From Trichoplax sp. H2 (Eukaryota; Placozoa; Uniplacotomia; Trichoplacea): a stretch of 64,000 nt of DNA. The notes beneath the pieces were generated by a model. The model made no database searches. It was given only the letters and a program-made list of their open reading frames with translations, and had not been told where the DNA came from. The first letter of the stretch is position 1. Each line of letters opens with the position of its first letter. The stretch lies in the NCBI GenBank assembly GCA_003344405.1, contig NOWV01000031.1, positions 310,001 to 374,000 of the forward strand, written 5' to 3'. Positions 1-13,700 of this stretch are shown here, in pieces. The position numbers and the translations under genes are program-made.

Positions 1-151
1 TCGCAATCTGTGCATTAATTAGAATACTATAGCTTCAACCAAATCATAACTACCATAATTTATTAGACTAGCCTAGATCAGTTATTCATCTGTATTCTCT
101 ATTTTAAATATCGTATCTCTGGATATAGCCACTTAATTCTAGTTTTATTAG

Positions 152-1016
<865 letters not shown>

Positions 1017-1939
1017 AATGTTGAATGTCTACGAGACTATCTAGTTTTCTATTACTCTTTTACCGTTATTGTCATAATCTATGTGCATACCAGATCTTGG
1101 TGAATTTTTTTAATCTTTGTAGCTTTATCAGTATCAATTTAATTTTAATTGCGTAGAGAACAATCATTCTTTCTTATTTGATTTAATTTTTCGAAATCTT
1201 GATCATGACTTTTCCACTTCATGGCGAATTTCTGCAGAGCTTCTGAAATTCATGTTTAGATTGAACTATTTTAGATAAAGTTTTGCACATCCATATAGTC
1301 TCAGTCTTCCTTGATTTAATATTATTTCTACTTATTCTCATTAACCATCCGATCTTGACAAGCTCGAAGATACTTATCGAAAGAATAAATAGATTAACAA
1401 AAATTTTAAATGTTTCGTCTAGATAGATTTGTTCACTCCAGGCTATGGAAGCATCATTTGTTACCTAATCTTTTCTACTATATTCTTCAATTTTATCTCT
1501 CATAAATACAACATCTATACCGACCATAATTATTATCAGAGCGAATTGTATAGATAATGCGTTGGTATCTTGAATAATCGAACCTATATTAATAGATAAA
1601 TACTTGATAGAATTCCATGATTGTGGATAATTTAAAGTACCTTATTTCCCCGTAATTGTAACTCGTCATTAGCGAATATTAACCTTGGTATCCAGTCTTA
1701 GCTATGTCAATAAGCGATTTTTAATCTACATCTGCAATAAATGACTTAATCATACGCAATAGCTCTACTTTGCTCAGTGCTATATTAATTCAAAATGTAA
1801 ATACAGATTAATCTATTACACTAGCTGTAAGGTTCGAATTTCATTAGTGACAATAATACTGTAAAGTATAATAACACAACAAAGGTGCATGTGCATGTCC
1901 TGTTATTAGCATGCCAATCCTAAACAATCGTAATAACAG
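1017..1939. other. Copine 3' flank, non-coding
   Basis: AT-rich stretch with no supportable gene. About 1090-1690 is recognisably similar, with many substitutions and indels, to the sequence after the copine relics at 15950-16500 and, for its last part, to 5640-5870. It therefore belongs to the old duplicated copine 3' block. Confidence 0.5.
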
Positions 1940-3290
1940 GTAAATATTTCAAGAATGATATTGAATGCTGATATTCAACACCAGCTCAGCACCTGTTGTA
2001 TTCAATTTTAAATATCTTTATAGAAAATCGTATTTATTTGCATATTATAACTCTTTCCATTTAAAATATTAGCGTAAACAGACTCTTTACCTATAATTAA
2101 TGCAAGCATGATAAGACGGAATGCATGCTATAATTCTTTTCGATAGTTCGGCAGAAGCATGCAGAATTTGTTTACTGAGCTACTTTGGTTAGTTAACATA
2201 CTGAAAACGATGCTTGTAAACGGCCTTTTATTTGCATTCCGCCATTTTATTCCGAGAACTAAGTCACCTCTATCGATGAACTACAAATATTCACTAACCC
2301 TCGCATGTTACGTGTTGCCTTCTTTGCTGCCTTGCAGTCGAAAGACAGCAAATTACGTAGTGCTAATTAGCAGATTGACTATAGATCAATTTGCTCAATT
2401 GTCTCGATACAGCAGTCTACCTATACTGTTTACCGTGCCCAATACTTATACCTATTTTGAACATAGAATTCATTACAAGAATAAGAAATATCCATCCTAA
2501 TGATATCCTTAAGTCTTGCTTAATAACTTTCCAACATGCCAAACTAATATATTTTAAACGCTTACTTTGCTATCATTTCATATATAATCACTTTTATTTG
2601 CATTAAAAACTATTAGTTATACGCTACCCCTATGATATATAGGACTTCGAGAGAGCACATTTTTCCTTACAAACGCATCGCGATACAATAATTTCAGGGA
2701 TATATAGTATTACATTTACAATGCACTTAATTTAATTGGTTCAGATCAGTAAATAGAAATGCAATTAACAGTTCCAGTTTACAATATCGATTTAATTGGT
2801 GCTATCTTAATTGTTCAATTGAACCAATCAGTACTAAGTATCCCATTGGAATACCGCTAAATGCAACCGCCTAACCGAATTAAGCTAATATAGACATAAA
2901 ATGATTTGGCCTCTAAGTTTTATATGAACTTTTAGTTATCACAAGTCCTCATTGGTCAGAAATCAGGCAGTTTGTGCTAATAACATTCATAACTTACATA
3001 TTTTGAATGTAATAGATTTATTGTATATTCGTATTGTAGTAAATAACTCGCATACCAGAAAATATAATGTTACCGTGGAACTTCTTACGGCAATTAGACA
3101 AAGTATTGAAGACTTGGCTTATTCGCAAATACGGCTATAGATTTAGACCGAGAGCTGGAAGACTATTTTAAAAAATTCAATTAATCTAAGTGCTCTTAGT
3201 TTTGGATTAAATTTAATTAATCCAAGCTTTATCTAGATTGGAAGTATCCACAAAGATACGCGAGAAGTAGTAACTTCAAGACAAGGTTAG
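1940..3290. repeat. 1.3-kb duplicated block, copy 1 (unknown origin)
   Basis: This block matches 7560-9110 in the same orientation with frequent substitutions and small indels. It contains two exon-like stretches that keep similar amino acids in both copies: one around 2395-2480 (RYSSL then VP and TYTYFEHRI) and one around 2945-3165 (NLHILN, RKY, LAYS, ELEDY). In this copy the second stretch is broken by frame changes near 2970 and 3130. I recognise no family. It could be a fragment of a fast-evolving gene or of an old transposon. Confidence 0.5.
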
Positions 3291-3340
3291 CATAAATTTA
3301 TTTTAATCTGTATATAGCATCCATAATCCGCATAATTTCA

Positions 3341-3625
3341 AACGTAGACTAAATTGATTTCCTTGTACATTATACACTCAGTATACAGCCAACAAATTCA
3401 CTGGGAATTAGCAGAAGCTCTAAATCCAATTGAGAGCACCAACATTGATCATGGCTTGATATCAAAAATACCACCTGTAAATGGCACAAATGTAGACTAA
3501 ATTGATTTCCTTGCACTCTATATAGTCGATAGATTCACTGGAAATTAGCTGAAGTTCTAGGTCAAACTGAGAGCACCAACATTGATCATGGCTTGATATC
3601 AAATATACCACATGGAAATAGCTAG
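3341..3625 (+). repeat. About 140-bp repeat, two tandem units
   Basis: Two units, about 3341-3486 and 3488-3625. Each starts near TGTAGACTAAATTGATTTCC and contains GAGAGCACCAACATTGAT and a TGATATCAAA-like box near its end. Further units lie at 5990-6122 and 16610-17075, each time beside a METTL22 or copine block. Confidence 0.75.
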
Positions 3626-3819
3626 ACTGTCAAGCAGGTAACGAATTCTATGCTTTGCCTAATACTCGTACACCTATTATACTGTAGTATGTAAATTTAT
3701 ATAGGATCTATAGGATTAGTAGAACATTCCATTGATACTAATGAGTCGCTCAATATTACTTAGTTAATCTACTTATATGACTACTTGGTGCTTTAATATT
3801 GTCTAGCTACGAGATCGAT

Positions 3820-4409
3820 CAATAATCAACCTCCAGGTAGCAAGTAAGATGATGGAGGCCATCATCGTTTTCTCTTCTTTGCCCCTTGGAGCCTCTGCGA
3901 TGATTACAGTGTATACTACTGCATAATGTAAAAATTGCAAGTTTACTTTACAGTACAACTATATCAAATTAATCCCGTACTATACAGTACATTGTGAAGT
4001 ATACAGTTAAATTCTCTAGATCGACGCCGTGTTTAATAAGGGACTGCTACCTGCTCACTGCTCAGCCATGGTTTACTCAATATTGATGGTTATTAATTAC
4101 TAGTGCAATCAGTTATTGATAAACTAAGCTAAATGAAGTCTCATCCGGTGCTAGAAACACTGTTGTTGTCTGTGGTCTAGCTAGTAATTATCGGATTACA
4201 TATTTCCTGAGTCCGGTATTGTCGCCAATGTTGCACACTTGTAACAACAAGTCCATGACTCAGCTCAGCTAAAGCAAAACTCGTCAATGACCGTGAATAA
4301 TCTTGTTTCAGTATTAGAGTTGACCTAGTTAGTATTCCTAGATGGAATCCAATGATCCAACGTATTATTCAGAGTAGTAAGTACTGACGACTTATCCTAG
4401 GCTAGTTGG
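3820..4409 (+). other. Duplicated METTL22 upstream region (dead copy)
   Basis: High-identity copy of 17270-17838, the region in front of the intact METTL22. It keeps most of the sequence, including the ATCATCGTTTTCTCTT stretch, but the ATGGCGGCC core and left palindrome arm of the intact copy read here as GATGATGGAGGCC without the AAAAC arm. Confidence 0.7.
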
Positions 4410-5290
4410 ATGATTTCTATGGCACAACCTGAAGATTTGATATTATCCGATGTCTATTTATCCAGCTACAACCAAACTCAAGCTCTGCAACCTCATCAGT
4501 CTGCAAGACAATGTCGTTAAAATGATAAGATAACTCGATTCGCTTATCGGACTAGAAGCGAGCAAGAAGAGGAGGATGATGATGATCGATCAGACATGAA
4601 TTTCGATAGCGATGGAGATATGCAGTTGCAGTGCAGAAAAATAAACAAGAAGAGCTTTGCAAGATCGGTGCTCATACGACACTGCATGGCCACACCTTTA
4701 CAGCAAGTGGGTTTACAAGTTTGAAGAGGGGCTCTACTAATGTGTGATTTTATACTTCATCATGTTCGGCTATTTCGAGAACGTTATTGTTTAGAATTAG
4801 GAGCAGTTGTTGGCCTAGCGAGTCTAATAGTAGCGCCCTATGCAAAACGCGTTTATGCAACTGATATTGGTGACGATATTCTAAAAAATTGCTACCTCAA
4901 TCTTAACTACAATGAACATTTACTTGCCAATAGATCAATTTATGATATCATTCGAGTTCGAGAATTAAATTGGCTAGATGGTATACCGAAACTAGATTCT
5001 AATAGTGCAGCCGGTACAATAAACGCTCAATTTTCGTGGCTAAAGGATGATCTTCTCGAATTGTATGATTGTGTCGATACGATAATCGCGTGCGATGTTA
5101 TTTATGATGATAACCAAACAAGTGCATTATTAACATTAATCAAAGACATACTAATGCTAAGGAATTCAAAAAATAGTAAGAAACTGTTTATGTAGCTATG
5201 GAAAAAAGAATTAATTTTACTTTAATAGATTTAGAGGAAACTGCACCAGCTTATAATCATTTCCTCAGCAGCTTGAATGAGCTGAAAATA
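4410..5290 (+). pseudogene. METTL22: METTL22 methyltransferase pseudogene
   Basis: Near-identical over most of its length to the intact METTL22 at 17839-18834, but dead. Read from the matching ATG at 4410, it has an in-frame TAA at 4518-4520, where the intact gene has a tyrosine-region codon. It also has a TGA at 4722-4724 replacing the tryptophan of VWRGALL, and a one-base deletion near 5180 that shifts the frame into a stop. The SAM-binding motif reads LELGAVVGLAS instead of LELGAGVGLAS. Homology stops at about 5278-5290, where the sequence switches to copine-derived DNA, so the last 50 or so codons are missing. The high identity means the duplication is much younger than the surrounding decayed blocks, or was refreshed by gene conversion. 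Confidence 0.93.
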
Positions 5291-5525
5291 GAATAACTTC
5301 TGTGATCATTTTAGAAATCGTACGCTCATTAGTAAATTATATAGAAAGATTCCAATTGCAATTATTCCTAAATTCCGATAAATAGTTTATCGTATATGAC
5401 TGGCTGACGAGTATAGTTCATTCCCGTCACTATCAGAGTAGATCCTATAAATCTCTTACTTATAATGTCTTTGCCATATTGTTACAGTATGTTAATATGG
5501 ACTGTATTTTACTAACCTTCTGATG

Positions 5526-5980
5526 ATTGAATTATTTTTAGAAATATTTCATATTGTTATTACTAACTGACGGCGCAATAATTATTACAGGAGGTAAAAA
5601 CACGATTGTGAAATCTTCTGCTATTGTTTGCTTGAAGATTACTCCTTTAAGAAAGACGATGAATGCATCATTAGCTAACATAAATGATTACTCTGCTATA
5701 CTACCCACATCAGTATAAAATGTACGCCACGATTGTCATAATTATAATCAGAGCAATTGATATAAATAAAGCATTTGTATATTGAACACTTGAATGTATA
5801 TTAGAATAATATTAGATAAATACTAGATAGCATTGTAAACTTGTGCGTAATCTAAAGGGGATTTCGTTCTATTGCAATCACCTGTCCCAATAAAGTGCTC
5901 AATTTATTAAACTGACATCGACAAACTACCTTTAGGAGGGCTCAAAGCTAGAATAGACAATGATAGCATCCATAATCCTG
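5526..5980 (+). pseudogene. Copine exon relic plus copine 3' flank
   Basis: At 5540-5585 the copine exon start ([11 protein letters not shown]) is readable but then degrades. From 5610 to about 5960 the sequence follows the same non-coding flank as 16235-16580 (for example GTTTGCTTGAAGATTACTC). This is a truncated copy of the block that also sits before the intact METTL22. Confidence 0.65.
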
Positions 5981-5989
5981 TATAAGTAC

Positions 5990-6122
5990 AAATGTAGACT
6001 AAGCTGACTTCCTTGTACACTATACAGCAAACAGATTCATTCGAAATTAGCTGAAGTTCTAAATCGAATTGAGAGCACCAACATTGTTAATGATTTGATA
6101 TCAAATATACCATCTGCCAATC
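5990..6122 (+). repeat. About 140-bp repeat, single unit
   Basis: One unit of the dispersed 140-bp family (AAATGTAGACTAA at the start, GAGAGCACCAACATTG inside). It links the copine relic to the CUB gene fragment. Confidence 0.7.
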
Positions 6123-6224
6123 ACTAGACTATCAAGCGCGATTTTAGCTAATTCCATGCTAGCCTAATACTTGTACTCCTGTTATAGTATGTACAGTATA
6201 TTCATATATTGCGTCCTTATGACG

Positions 6225-7540
6225 TGCTGCCATAATTAAGACTATTATAATACAACTATTAAGCCAGTATTAGTCGACTGTCATACAGTTTGTTCGCGTA
6301 AGTACCGTAATTTACTGCTTCTGTTCTATTAATTTCTAGCTTACGTTTAATAGTATGCGCATATCATGCCAACGAAGTGGCAATATCGGGACTAAATTTA
6401 TTATCCTGTAATTTCTACTTAGCTACTGCTTCCAATTTAAAATGTGACTATAAATCCTCCACGTTACTAAATCACTTTGCATAATCCATGCATTCTATCG
6501 CTAAATGCGTAGATATCTCAAAATGCTTATACAAACATGTATCAATTATTATATAATTATTATTGCATACGAACTTTCCGGGGCCTCTAGAGTATTTCCC
6601 GTCACCCCGGTAGAATCTACTAAAAGTAAATCAAAATATCATCGTAAAACGATTGCAATACGTGACGTCAATATTATCTCGAAATAATCACTTACACAAA
6701 GATTACGATCTAACATATCATCAAAAGTATTCTTTTACAATTTTCAATCCTAATTTTATTATGAGCTTGTATTACAATCATACAGTATGTAGAAATGCTA
6801 GATAGTTAAACTACTACTGATAATATTTAGATGAGTAACCTCTAATAAGAAAATGGGCACTATTTTCATAATCGATCTCTACACGATAATTTTAAGTTTT
6901 GGGCTATACTAACAACTTTATTAATGCTATTAAAGATATAAATACGTATTATTAAACGCAAAGGTAGCACTTCTATAATTTCATTCATTGTTTGTTTTAT
7001 TTCACAGTTCCCAACTTAACGGCATTTCCAACTGGATTCAGATATCCAATATTCTTTGTTCCAACAGTAGCAGCATCGCCTTCACTTTGTGGTTGGCTTA
7101 TTGGTACTGTAGTTGGAAGTGCTATATTATTTATTGTGGCTGTTGTAATTTTGACTGTTAGGCGCTATCGTTAGCATAGCTATGTAGCACGAAAGTAACA
7201 ACAATATAGAGTTCTTTGAACCGTTTATAACATTTATAGAAAATGTAATTCTACACATTACTAGCATACCCCCATTTCAATCGAAATAACATGGTACCAT
7301 ATAAAGACTGTGTTACACTTGTAGCTTATCCTAAAAGTGGTCATTCTAAGTTGGATTTTAAAATCTAGGTGTGTTATAAATCGATACTTGTATCGGCAAA
7401 ACATTAAATTTATAACAAAAAACATAAGATTATGAGTCTACTGTCAAGTTTATCCTCACCGACAATAAGAAATTGTCAGTGAGGAATAGTAACCACTAGT
7501 CTCTCTTTAGAAAAACTGAACCCAAACTTTACTGACAATA
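6225..7540 (+). pseudogene. CUB-gene 3' fragment: broken exon 5 and an intact last exon
   Basis: Co-linear with 13540-14910 of the intact CUB gene. The second half of exon 5 is recognisable (YNTTIKPVLVD, then VCS and a GTAAGT donor at 6298), but its frame has a TAA at 6237-6239, and exons 1-4 are absent. The last exon, 7008-7174, is still open. It encodes a threonine/proline-rich stalk, the transmembrane segment WLIGTVVGSAILFIVAVV and a short basic tail ending RRYR before TAG. With no signal peptide or CUB domains upstream it is most likely a relic, unless it is spliced to distant exons. Confidence 0.7.
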
Positions 7541-7559
7541 ACGATTGTAATAACTGGTA

Positions 7560-9110
7560 AAGATTTTAGGTATAATGTTAAATGATCCCACCGAACACCT
7601 GTTGCGTCTAATTTTAAACATCATTATGTGGAAATCAGCATTTATTTGCATGCTATAACACTTTATATTAAAAATTTTAACGTAAGCGGGCTCTTTTTCT
7701 ACGTTCAAAGCAAATAGGATAAGACGAAATGGCTGTTGTAATTCTTCATGATATTTCGGTACAACCATGCGGAACTTGCATTACTGAAATACTCCAGTAG
7801 ATCAGTTAGATTAAATATTTCGGTACAGTAGCTTAACTATGCCGTTTGTCGTACCCAAAAGTTATACCTATTCTGAATATAGAATTACAATAGTGCCAAT
7901 ATTCATCCTCATAATATCCTTTAATCTTTCTTAATAGCTTTCCAACATGCCAAATTAGTTTACTTTTAAACGTCTCATTTTGAAATTGTTTCACATACTG
8001 TACAATTACTTTTTTCGCATTAAAAACTGTTAGTTACATGCCACTCCTATGATATATCTAAATTATCGTTGTGACAGGTTCACCACCAGTACCACAATAG
8101 CGTTCATTTTTCCTTACAACCGCATGGCTATAAAATGATTTTAGGACTATATAGTTGTTACAACTTCCAAATTTTGTAACAAGTACTAGATCTGCACTCA
8201 GCAAGGAGACCCAGTAATTAAGTTGAAGAACTACCTTTATCGTTAAAATAAAGAGTTTATATACTTTATTTATTGTGACCTTTGATCTACTGGCGTAGAT
8301 CACAAGAACATCACTAACAGAAAGGTTTCCCTAGTTTAGATATTACAAATAGAATATCATGCCAAGTATGGCAACATGAGAATAAATATATAGATAACCT
8401 TAATATAGTACAATAACTACATCTATATACGCATGACGTGATAACATCGTGATATTTAACTATATATAGAAAGAAGGTAACATACTAATTATGTAACTAT
8501 TACAGAACGTGACAATAGTGTAAAATTCACAATGCGTTTATTTTAATTAGTTCAGATCAATTGATACAGATACAATTAACAGTTCTAGTTTATAATAGTG
8601 ATTTAATTAGCATTATTTTAATTGTTCGATTGAACCAATCTGTATTGAGCATTCCATTGTGATACTGCTAAATGTAAACCATATAACTAAATCAAAGTGA
8701 TGTAGATGTAAAATCAATTTGACCCCTAAGTTTTATATGAACTCTTAGTTATAAATAGTCTTTCTTGGCCAGAAATCAGGCAATTTTGCAAACAATATTA
8801 ATAACTTACATATTTTGAATGCAATAGATTTTCTGTCTACGCGCATTACAGTAGGAAGAGCGCATGCCAGAAAATATATTATCGTGGAATTTTTAACAAT
8901 AAGTACACAAAGTATTAAAAGCTTGGCTTATTCAGCAGACACAGCAATCGATTTAAATAGAGAGCTAGAAGACTATTTAAAAGAGTCGATTATTCTTAGT
9001 GTTCTTAAATTTGGATTAAATTAAATTAATCTAAGCTTCGTCTGGATTAAAAGTAGCCATAAAGATACGTGAGAAGTGCTAATTCCAAGACAACGTTAGC
9101 GTAAATTTAG
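7560..9110. repeat. 1.3-kb duplicated block, copy 2, with an exon-like open frame
   Basis: Partner of 1940-3290. An open frame from about 8760 to 9024 on the plus strand contains NNINNLHILNAIDFLSTRI, RKYIIVEF, SLAYSADTAIDLN and RELEDYLKES. Much of it is shared with the frameshifted partner at 2945-3165. I do not recognise the protein and see no convincing splice pairing, so I list it as a block rather than a gene. Minus-strand open frames here (7529-7768, 8058-8303) look like chance. Confidence 0.45.
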
Positions 9111-9775
9111 TAATTTGCAATTATCGTGTAAAGTTTAGCCCTTTCTCTAGCAGTAAAAGTATTTCCAAAATCAGTACTGTAATTGTCGTCGAAAGACTAA
9201 AAAAATATCGGCTATTTGAAGATTAAAGCTATCATCATCATCATTCGTAATTAAAATATTTAAGTTCTGGTTTCATACTTCAGTACTTCCAATAACTAAG
9301 AGTAAATTTTCAGCCTCGAGGATAACTACTCAAGTAAATAATCAATTCAGTCTAATTGCTGCATTAATCCTCACTAGTATCTAATCTTTACGCGAATTTG
9401 ATATTTTGCTTTCGGGTTTGCTTCTTTATACAATTAAGAGAGAATATTCAACCTAAACAGTAACCGCTTCTTGCAACTAGTCAATTTCGTCTTATCATTG
9501 TAGTTGCTCGCCCAAAATATAGTTCAACAACTTAATGTGATTATCGATTTTTAAATTTCTTTCTTCAAATATAACAAGTGAACGTGTAACTTAAAGAATG
9601 ATATACTTCATGATACTGATCAGTTCATTCTTATCACTGTAGTTATATACGCCAGTCTAATTTGTTTCTGTTGGCGATACTAAGGTTGTTCGCGTATTAA
9701 ACGTAAATATGAAACCATCACATATGGAGCTTGCTAATTTAACTTAAAGTTTCATAATAATTATATTACCACGAT

Positions 9776-10640
9776 AGTATCGATTCAAATATTACTTTAT
9801 GCTACTTGCGCTAAATTTTTTATATAGTTAGTTACGAAAACCTTATCTTTGGTTTTACCATAGTATAGCTTTGTTACTTCACGACGGCCATTTGGCTTAA
9901 AGTAGCAATGATCTACTATTTATATTATTGTGACCTAACATATTTGAAAATTTCTATTTTGACCAGAGAATACGTATATTTCAATGTATTCAATATATTC
10001 TGAATTACCAAGTAGAAGTTAAGAAATTTAAACTAGCTAATTCGTTTTGGGTATTATTATAGTATAGTCAACTTTATTCCGATAAGGATAATTAATAGGC
10101 ACTGCTAGCATTTTGATTTACTACAGCTATACACTTACGGCTAAAGGTGCAATACGATACACTTATAATTTATCAATTTAAAACAGTACTCAAAGTAGAT
10201 AGTAATAACGTTACGATTATTTTACTGAGATTCATGACAATAGCACGGCAGTACCGATCCTCCTCACCTTAAGTATTAAATGTTATCGACCTCGTTAAAC
10301 TTTATAATTTATAGATACTTTTTCTTCGTTTAGGCTATTTGTGCTAAATTTTTCATTTACGTAGCTAAACTTTATCGTTAGTCTTGCCATACTAGAGTTT
10401 TGTTACTGTATGGCAGCTATTCCACTTAAAGTAGCAATGATTAATTATCTACATTATTGTAGTCTAACATCTTTGGGAACTTCTGTTTTGACCTATGAAT
10501 AAATTTCAATTAATTTCAATTTATAGTACTGAAAATGTAATGCGACACATTGATAACTTATCAACTTATTAAAAATTGTATTCATAGAAAATAATATGTA
10601 ATCTTGTGATTACTTTACTCAGAACCATGATAAAGGGAAA
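9776..10640. repeat. Local tandem duplication upstream of the CUB gene
   Basis: The sequence around 9776-9980 (TTGCGCTAAATTTTTTAT, CTTAAAGTAGCAATGAT, then TTCTATTTTGACC) recurs at 10310-10500 with substitutions. The part near 10150-10230 recurs at 10530-10630. The spacing is about 520 bp. It forms the immediate upstream region of the CUB gene. 9111-9775 shows nothing else. Confidence 0.6.
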
Positions 10641-10744
10641 AAATTACCGTAGCTATGATTTATGTTAGCGATTTTACGGAATAAATTAATAAAAATTATC
10701 TATCTATTGATAGGTTTGTATACGTTGAAGTTTCGTTAAGAGCA

Positions 10745-13700
10745 ATGGCAGTTACACTTCCTCTCTTAGTCCTGTTCGTACTCTTTTCCAATGCTAATGG
10801 TAAGTATTATCAACTTATAGCTTCAATTATTACTAAAACTTTACTTCACTTTTTAGTTATATTAATTTCTTATTTCTTTTGATATAGCGGCATGCAATAA
10901 GAGTTTTACCTTAAGCAGTGATACTTTCGCTACCGAAAACTTTCCAAACCGCAATTTTACCGGATATTGCCATTACCAAATTAAACTTCCTTTTCGCCGT
11001 GCAATTGATTTACAATGGCTAGCATTTGATGTTGGATCTCCTAAAGTAAACAGCAAATGTCCTGATAATTATGTAACAGTCTATGATGGCGCTAAGCTAC
11101 AACCTCAACACACGTATACATTTTGTGGTAAACAGCCACAAAATATAACTTCGAAAACTAATATTCTGTCAATCATCTTATATGTTAACTCCAACCGTTC
11201 CCATCATGGTTTTCGCGTAAAATATACATCACGTAAGTTATACTTGTATCCATAAAATCTTTTATGCTAGAAAAAAGAGCTAAAATAGTATACTGTGTAA
11301 GATATAGAAGAAGGATTGAATCTGTTTTACGTTTCGTTTTCTTCACTGCCAGAACGGCGATATTGGAAAAATTATTACGATTTTGGAGTGTAAATACTCA
11401 ACACACTAGTTACTATATTCTTTAAGAACAGATTTGAGCAATTTGAATCTACTTTCACCAGAGTTCTATTACATGAAAACTCATCAACTAATTTTTTAGG
11501 AATTGAGTTAAGTACGTTTGAACTAGAATTAATCCAATGCCCATTATGATTAAAACGAAGTTTGGTATAGTCTTAGAAATTATAGCCGTGTTACCTTTTA
11601 GCTATAGAATAGAGCGATTATAGCTGCAAGTTATTATATAACTAGCGCACCATATGCTAGTTACATCATTACGTATGATCGCTTTCGTCAGTATGATATT
11701 TTCTGGATGTAGTAGATTTTTGTTTTCCAAATTTCTTTTATCTTCTCTTTCATCTTTCAGTTGAAATGTCAATATGTAAACTTTAATTTGTTGCTATTCA
11801 TTATTTATACAATCATGCTTGATTTTTATTCAATTTTATCCCTTTCAGATACAGTTACATGCCCAGTGTTATATTACTCTGGAATAAATGGAATCTTGAC
11901 TAATCCAAGTTTTCCCAATTCTGCTCCTGCCCCTTATTATTGTACAAGGGTTATTACTGTGCCTGAAAATAACCTAATTAAGATAGATTTTTTGACTTTC
12001 TCTGATAGTTCTAACCTTTATCCTAACTCCAAATGTAAAAGTGGCATGAAATTATATGATGGAAGCTATAATGTTTCTGAAAATCAAGTTTATAAGTTTT
12101 GTGCGTATATTAAATCTCCACCATCATTTACATCCAGTTCAAATATGGTTTCTATCAGTTTTTATGACAACCACAACAGTGGTGGAAATCTAGTTTTCGC
12201 ATTTTCATACCAAGCAGGTAAGTTAAATGTAGTAACCTCAATGATGTCTGCTAATATTCTAACAAAGGAATGTAGGCGACAAATAAAGAATATATCAATC
12301 ATGATGCAGAGTTCATTTTAGAGAAGAATTAGCGATGCATTTAATTCAATACTATGCAAATAGTATAGTTACATCGCCGAAAATATATTTTTTACGAAGT
12401 ATCTTTTGCATGACTGTTGTAACATAGTTTCCATAAGATCATTTATCTAGAAACGTTTTTAATATTAATTTATCTATGCTGTCACGGATATTTCAATAGA
12501 TAATCGCATAATTATATGATATTATTCGTGAACTGATAGTTAGTGTCTATATAGCCTTGCTATAAATTGGCTGACTTTTGAATAATGTTTGGATTTAGTT
12601 TTGTTAACGAGAAACCAGTTTTGTTAGTGTTCCTCCCAACAATAGTTTATCGTCAATATTTGGAGTATTACTGTAGGTAGATATTAGGGAGGAAAAAACT
12701 TCGATAGGAGACTCATATTCTTAAGCTGTCAATGATAGTTGAATTTTTTCTTGTTACAAAGTTAGATTTATAACAATATTATAAAAGTATCCTAACTGAA
12801 TTATAAATTCATTATATAAATAGTAATGATATTGAATATTGATCATAAAACTAAATTTTGTCGATATTGCAAGAGGGAGCATAAAGTACTCATTTCTCTA
12901 TTTGTTTATAACAGTTCCTCGAAAATCCTGCAATTACACTATGAAAACCCTAACAGGATCGATAACGATACCTTCTACGCCTAGCTATGACCACTCCAAT
13001 CTGACTTGTGTTACACTGCTGGAACCTCCCGCCGCCAAGTATCTTATTCTACAATGGAATAGCATCGGGGAAAATTTTAGAGATCCTCAAAAGTGTGATG
13101 ATTTTGTGGAAGTTTATCTTAGAAACATCAGTTCTAGTACTTTATATACCAAACTTTGCAATGCGACTCGAGGTACCACAATTTCTATTAAAAATCCAGA
13201 TAAGAAGATTTTTGTACGCTATGTCACCAAAAATTATAATAGCAGGAAACAATTCAATTTGAGGTATTATGGAGGTAAATATAAATATTAACTTATTATA
13301 CCTTTCAACTAATACGCAAGAAATAGCCTGCATCAGTATTAAAATGCTTTATTATGCTTTTTGCACGAAAATTATTTCCTTAAATGCTAATTAACCCAAT
13401 TCTTTTAGTTATCTGTTTCAAGCTACTTGAATCTAATTTTGAAACTTTCTACTTTTTTTTATTTTAGTTTCAAAATCTCAAGTTTCATTTACAATCCGTC
13501 AACCTATCCCAAATGTTCCGTGGTGCTTCCACACATTAGACTACTATAATACAACTATTAAGCCAGTATTGGTCGACATTCGTACAATCTGTTCGTGTAA
13601 GTACCGTAATCTACGACTTGTATTCAATTAATTACAAACTTATACTTAGTAACTTACTTGCATCATATCAATGAAGTAACAAATTCGAAGCTAAATTCAT

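Noticed and set aside
2159-2500. 113-codon open frame
   Set aside because: The corresponding frame in the duplicate (7750-7930) is interrupted. Only a short stretch is shared, so a functional gene is not supported.
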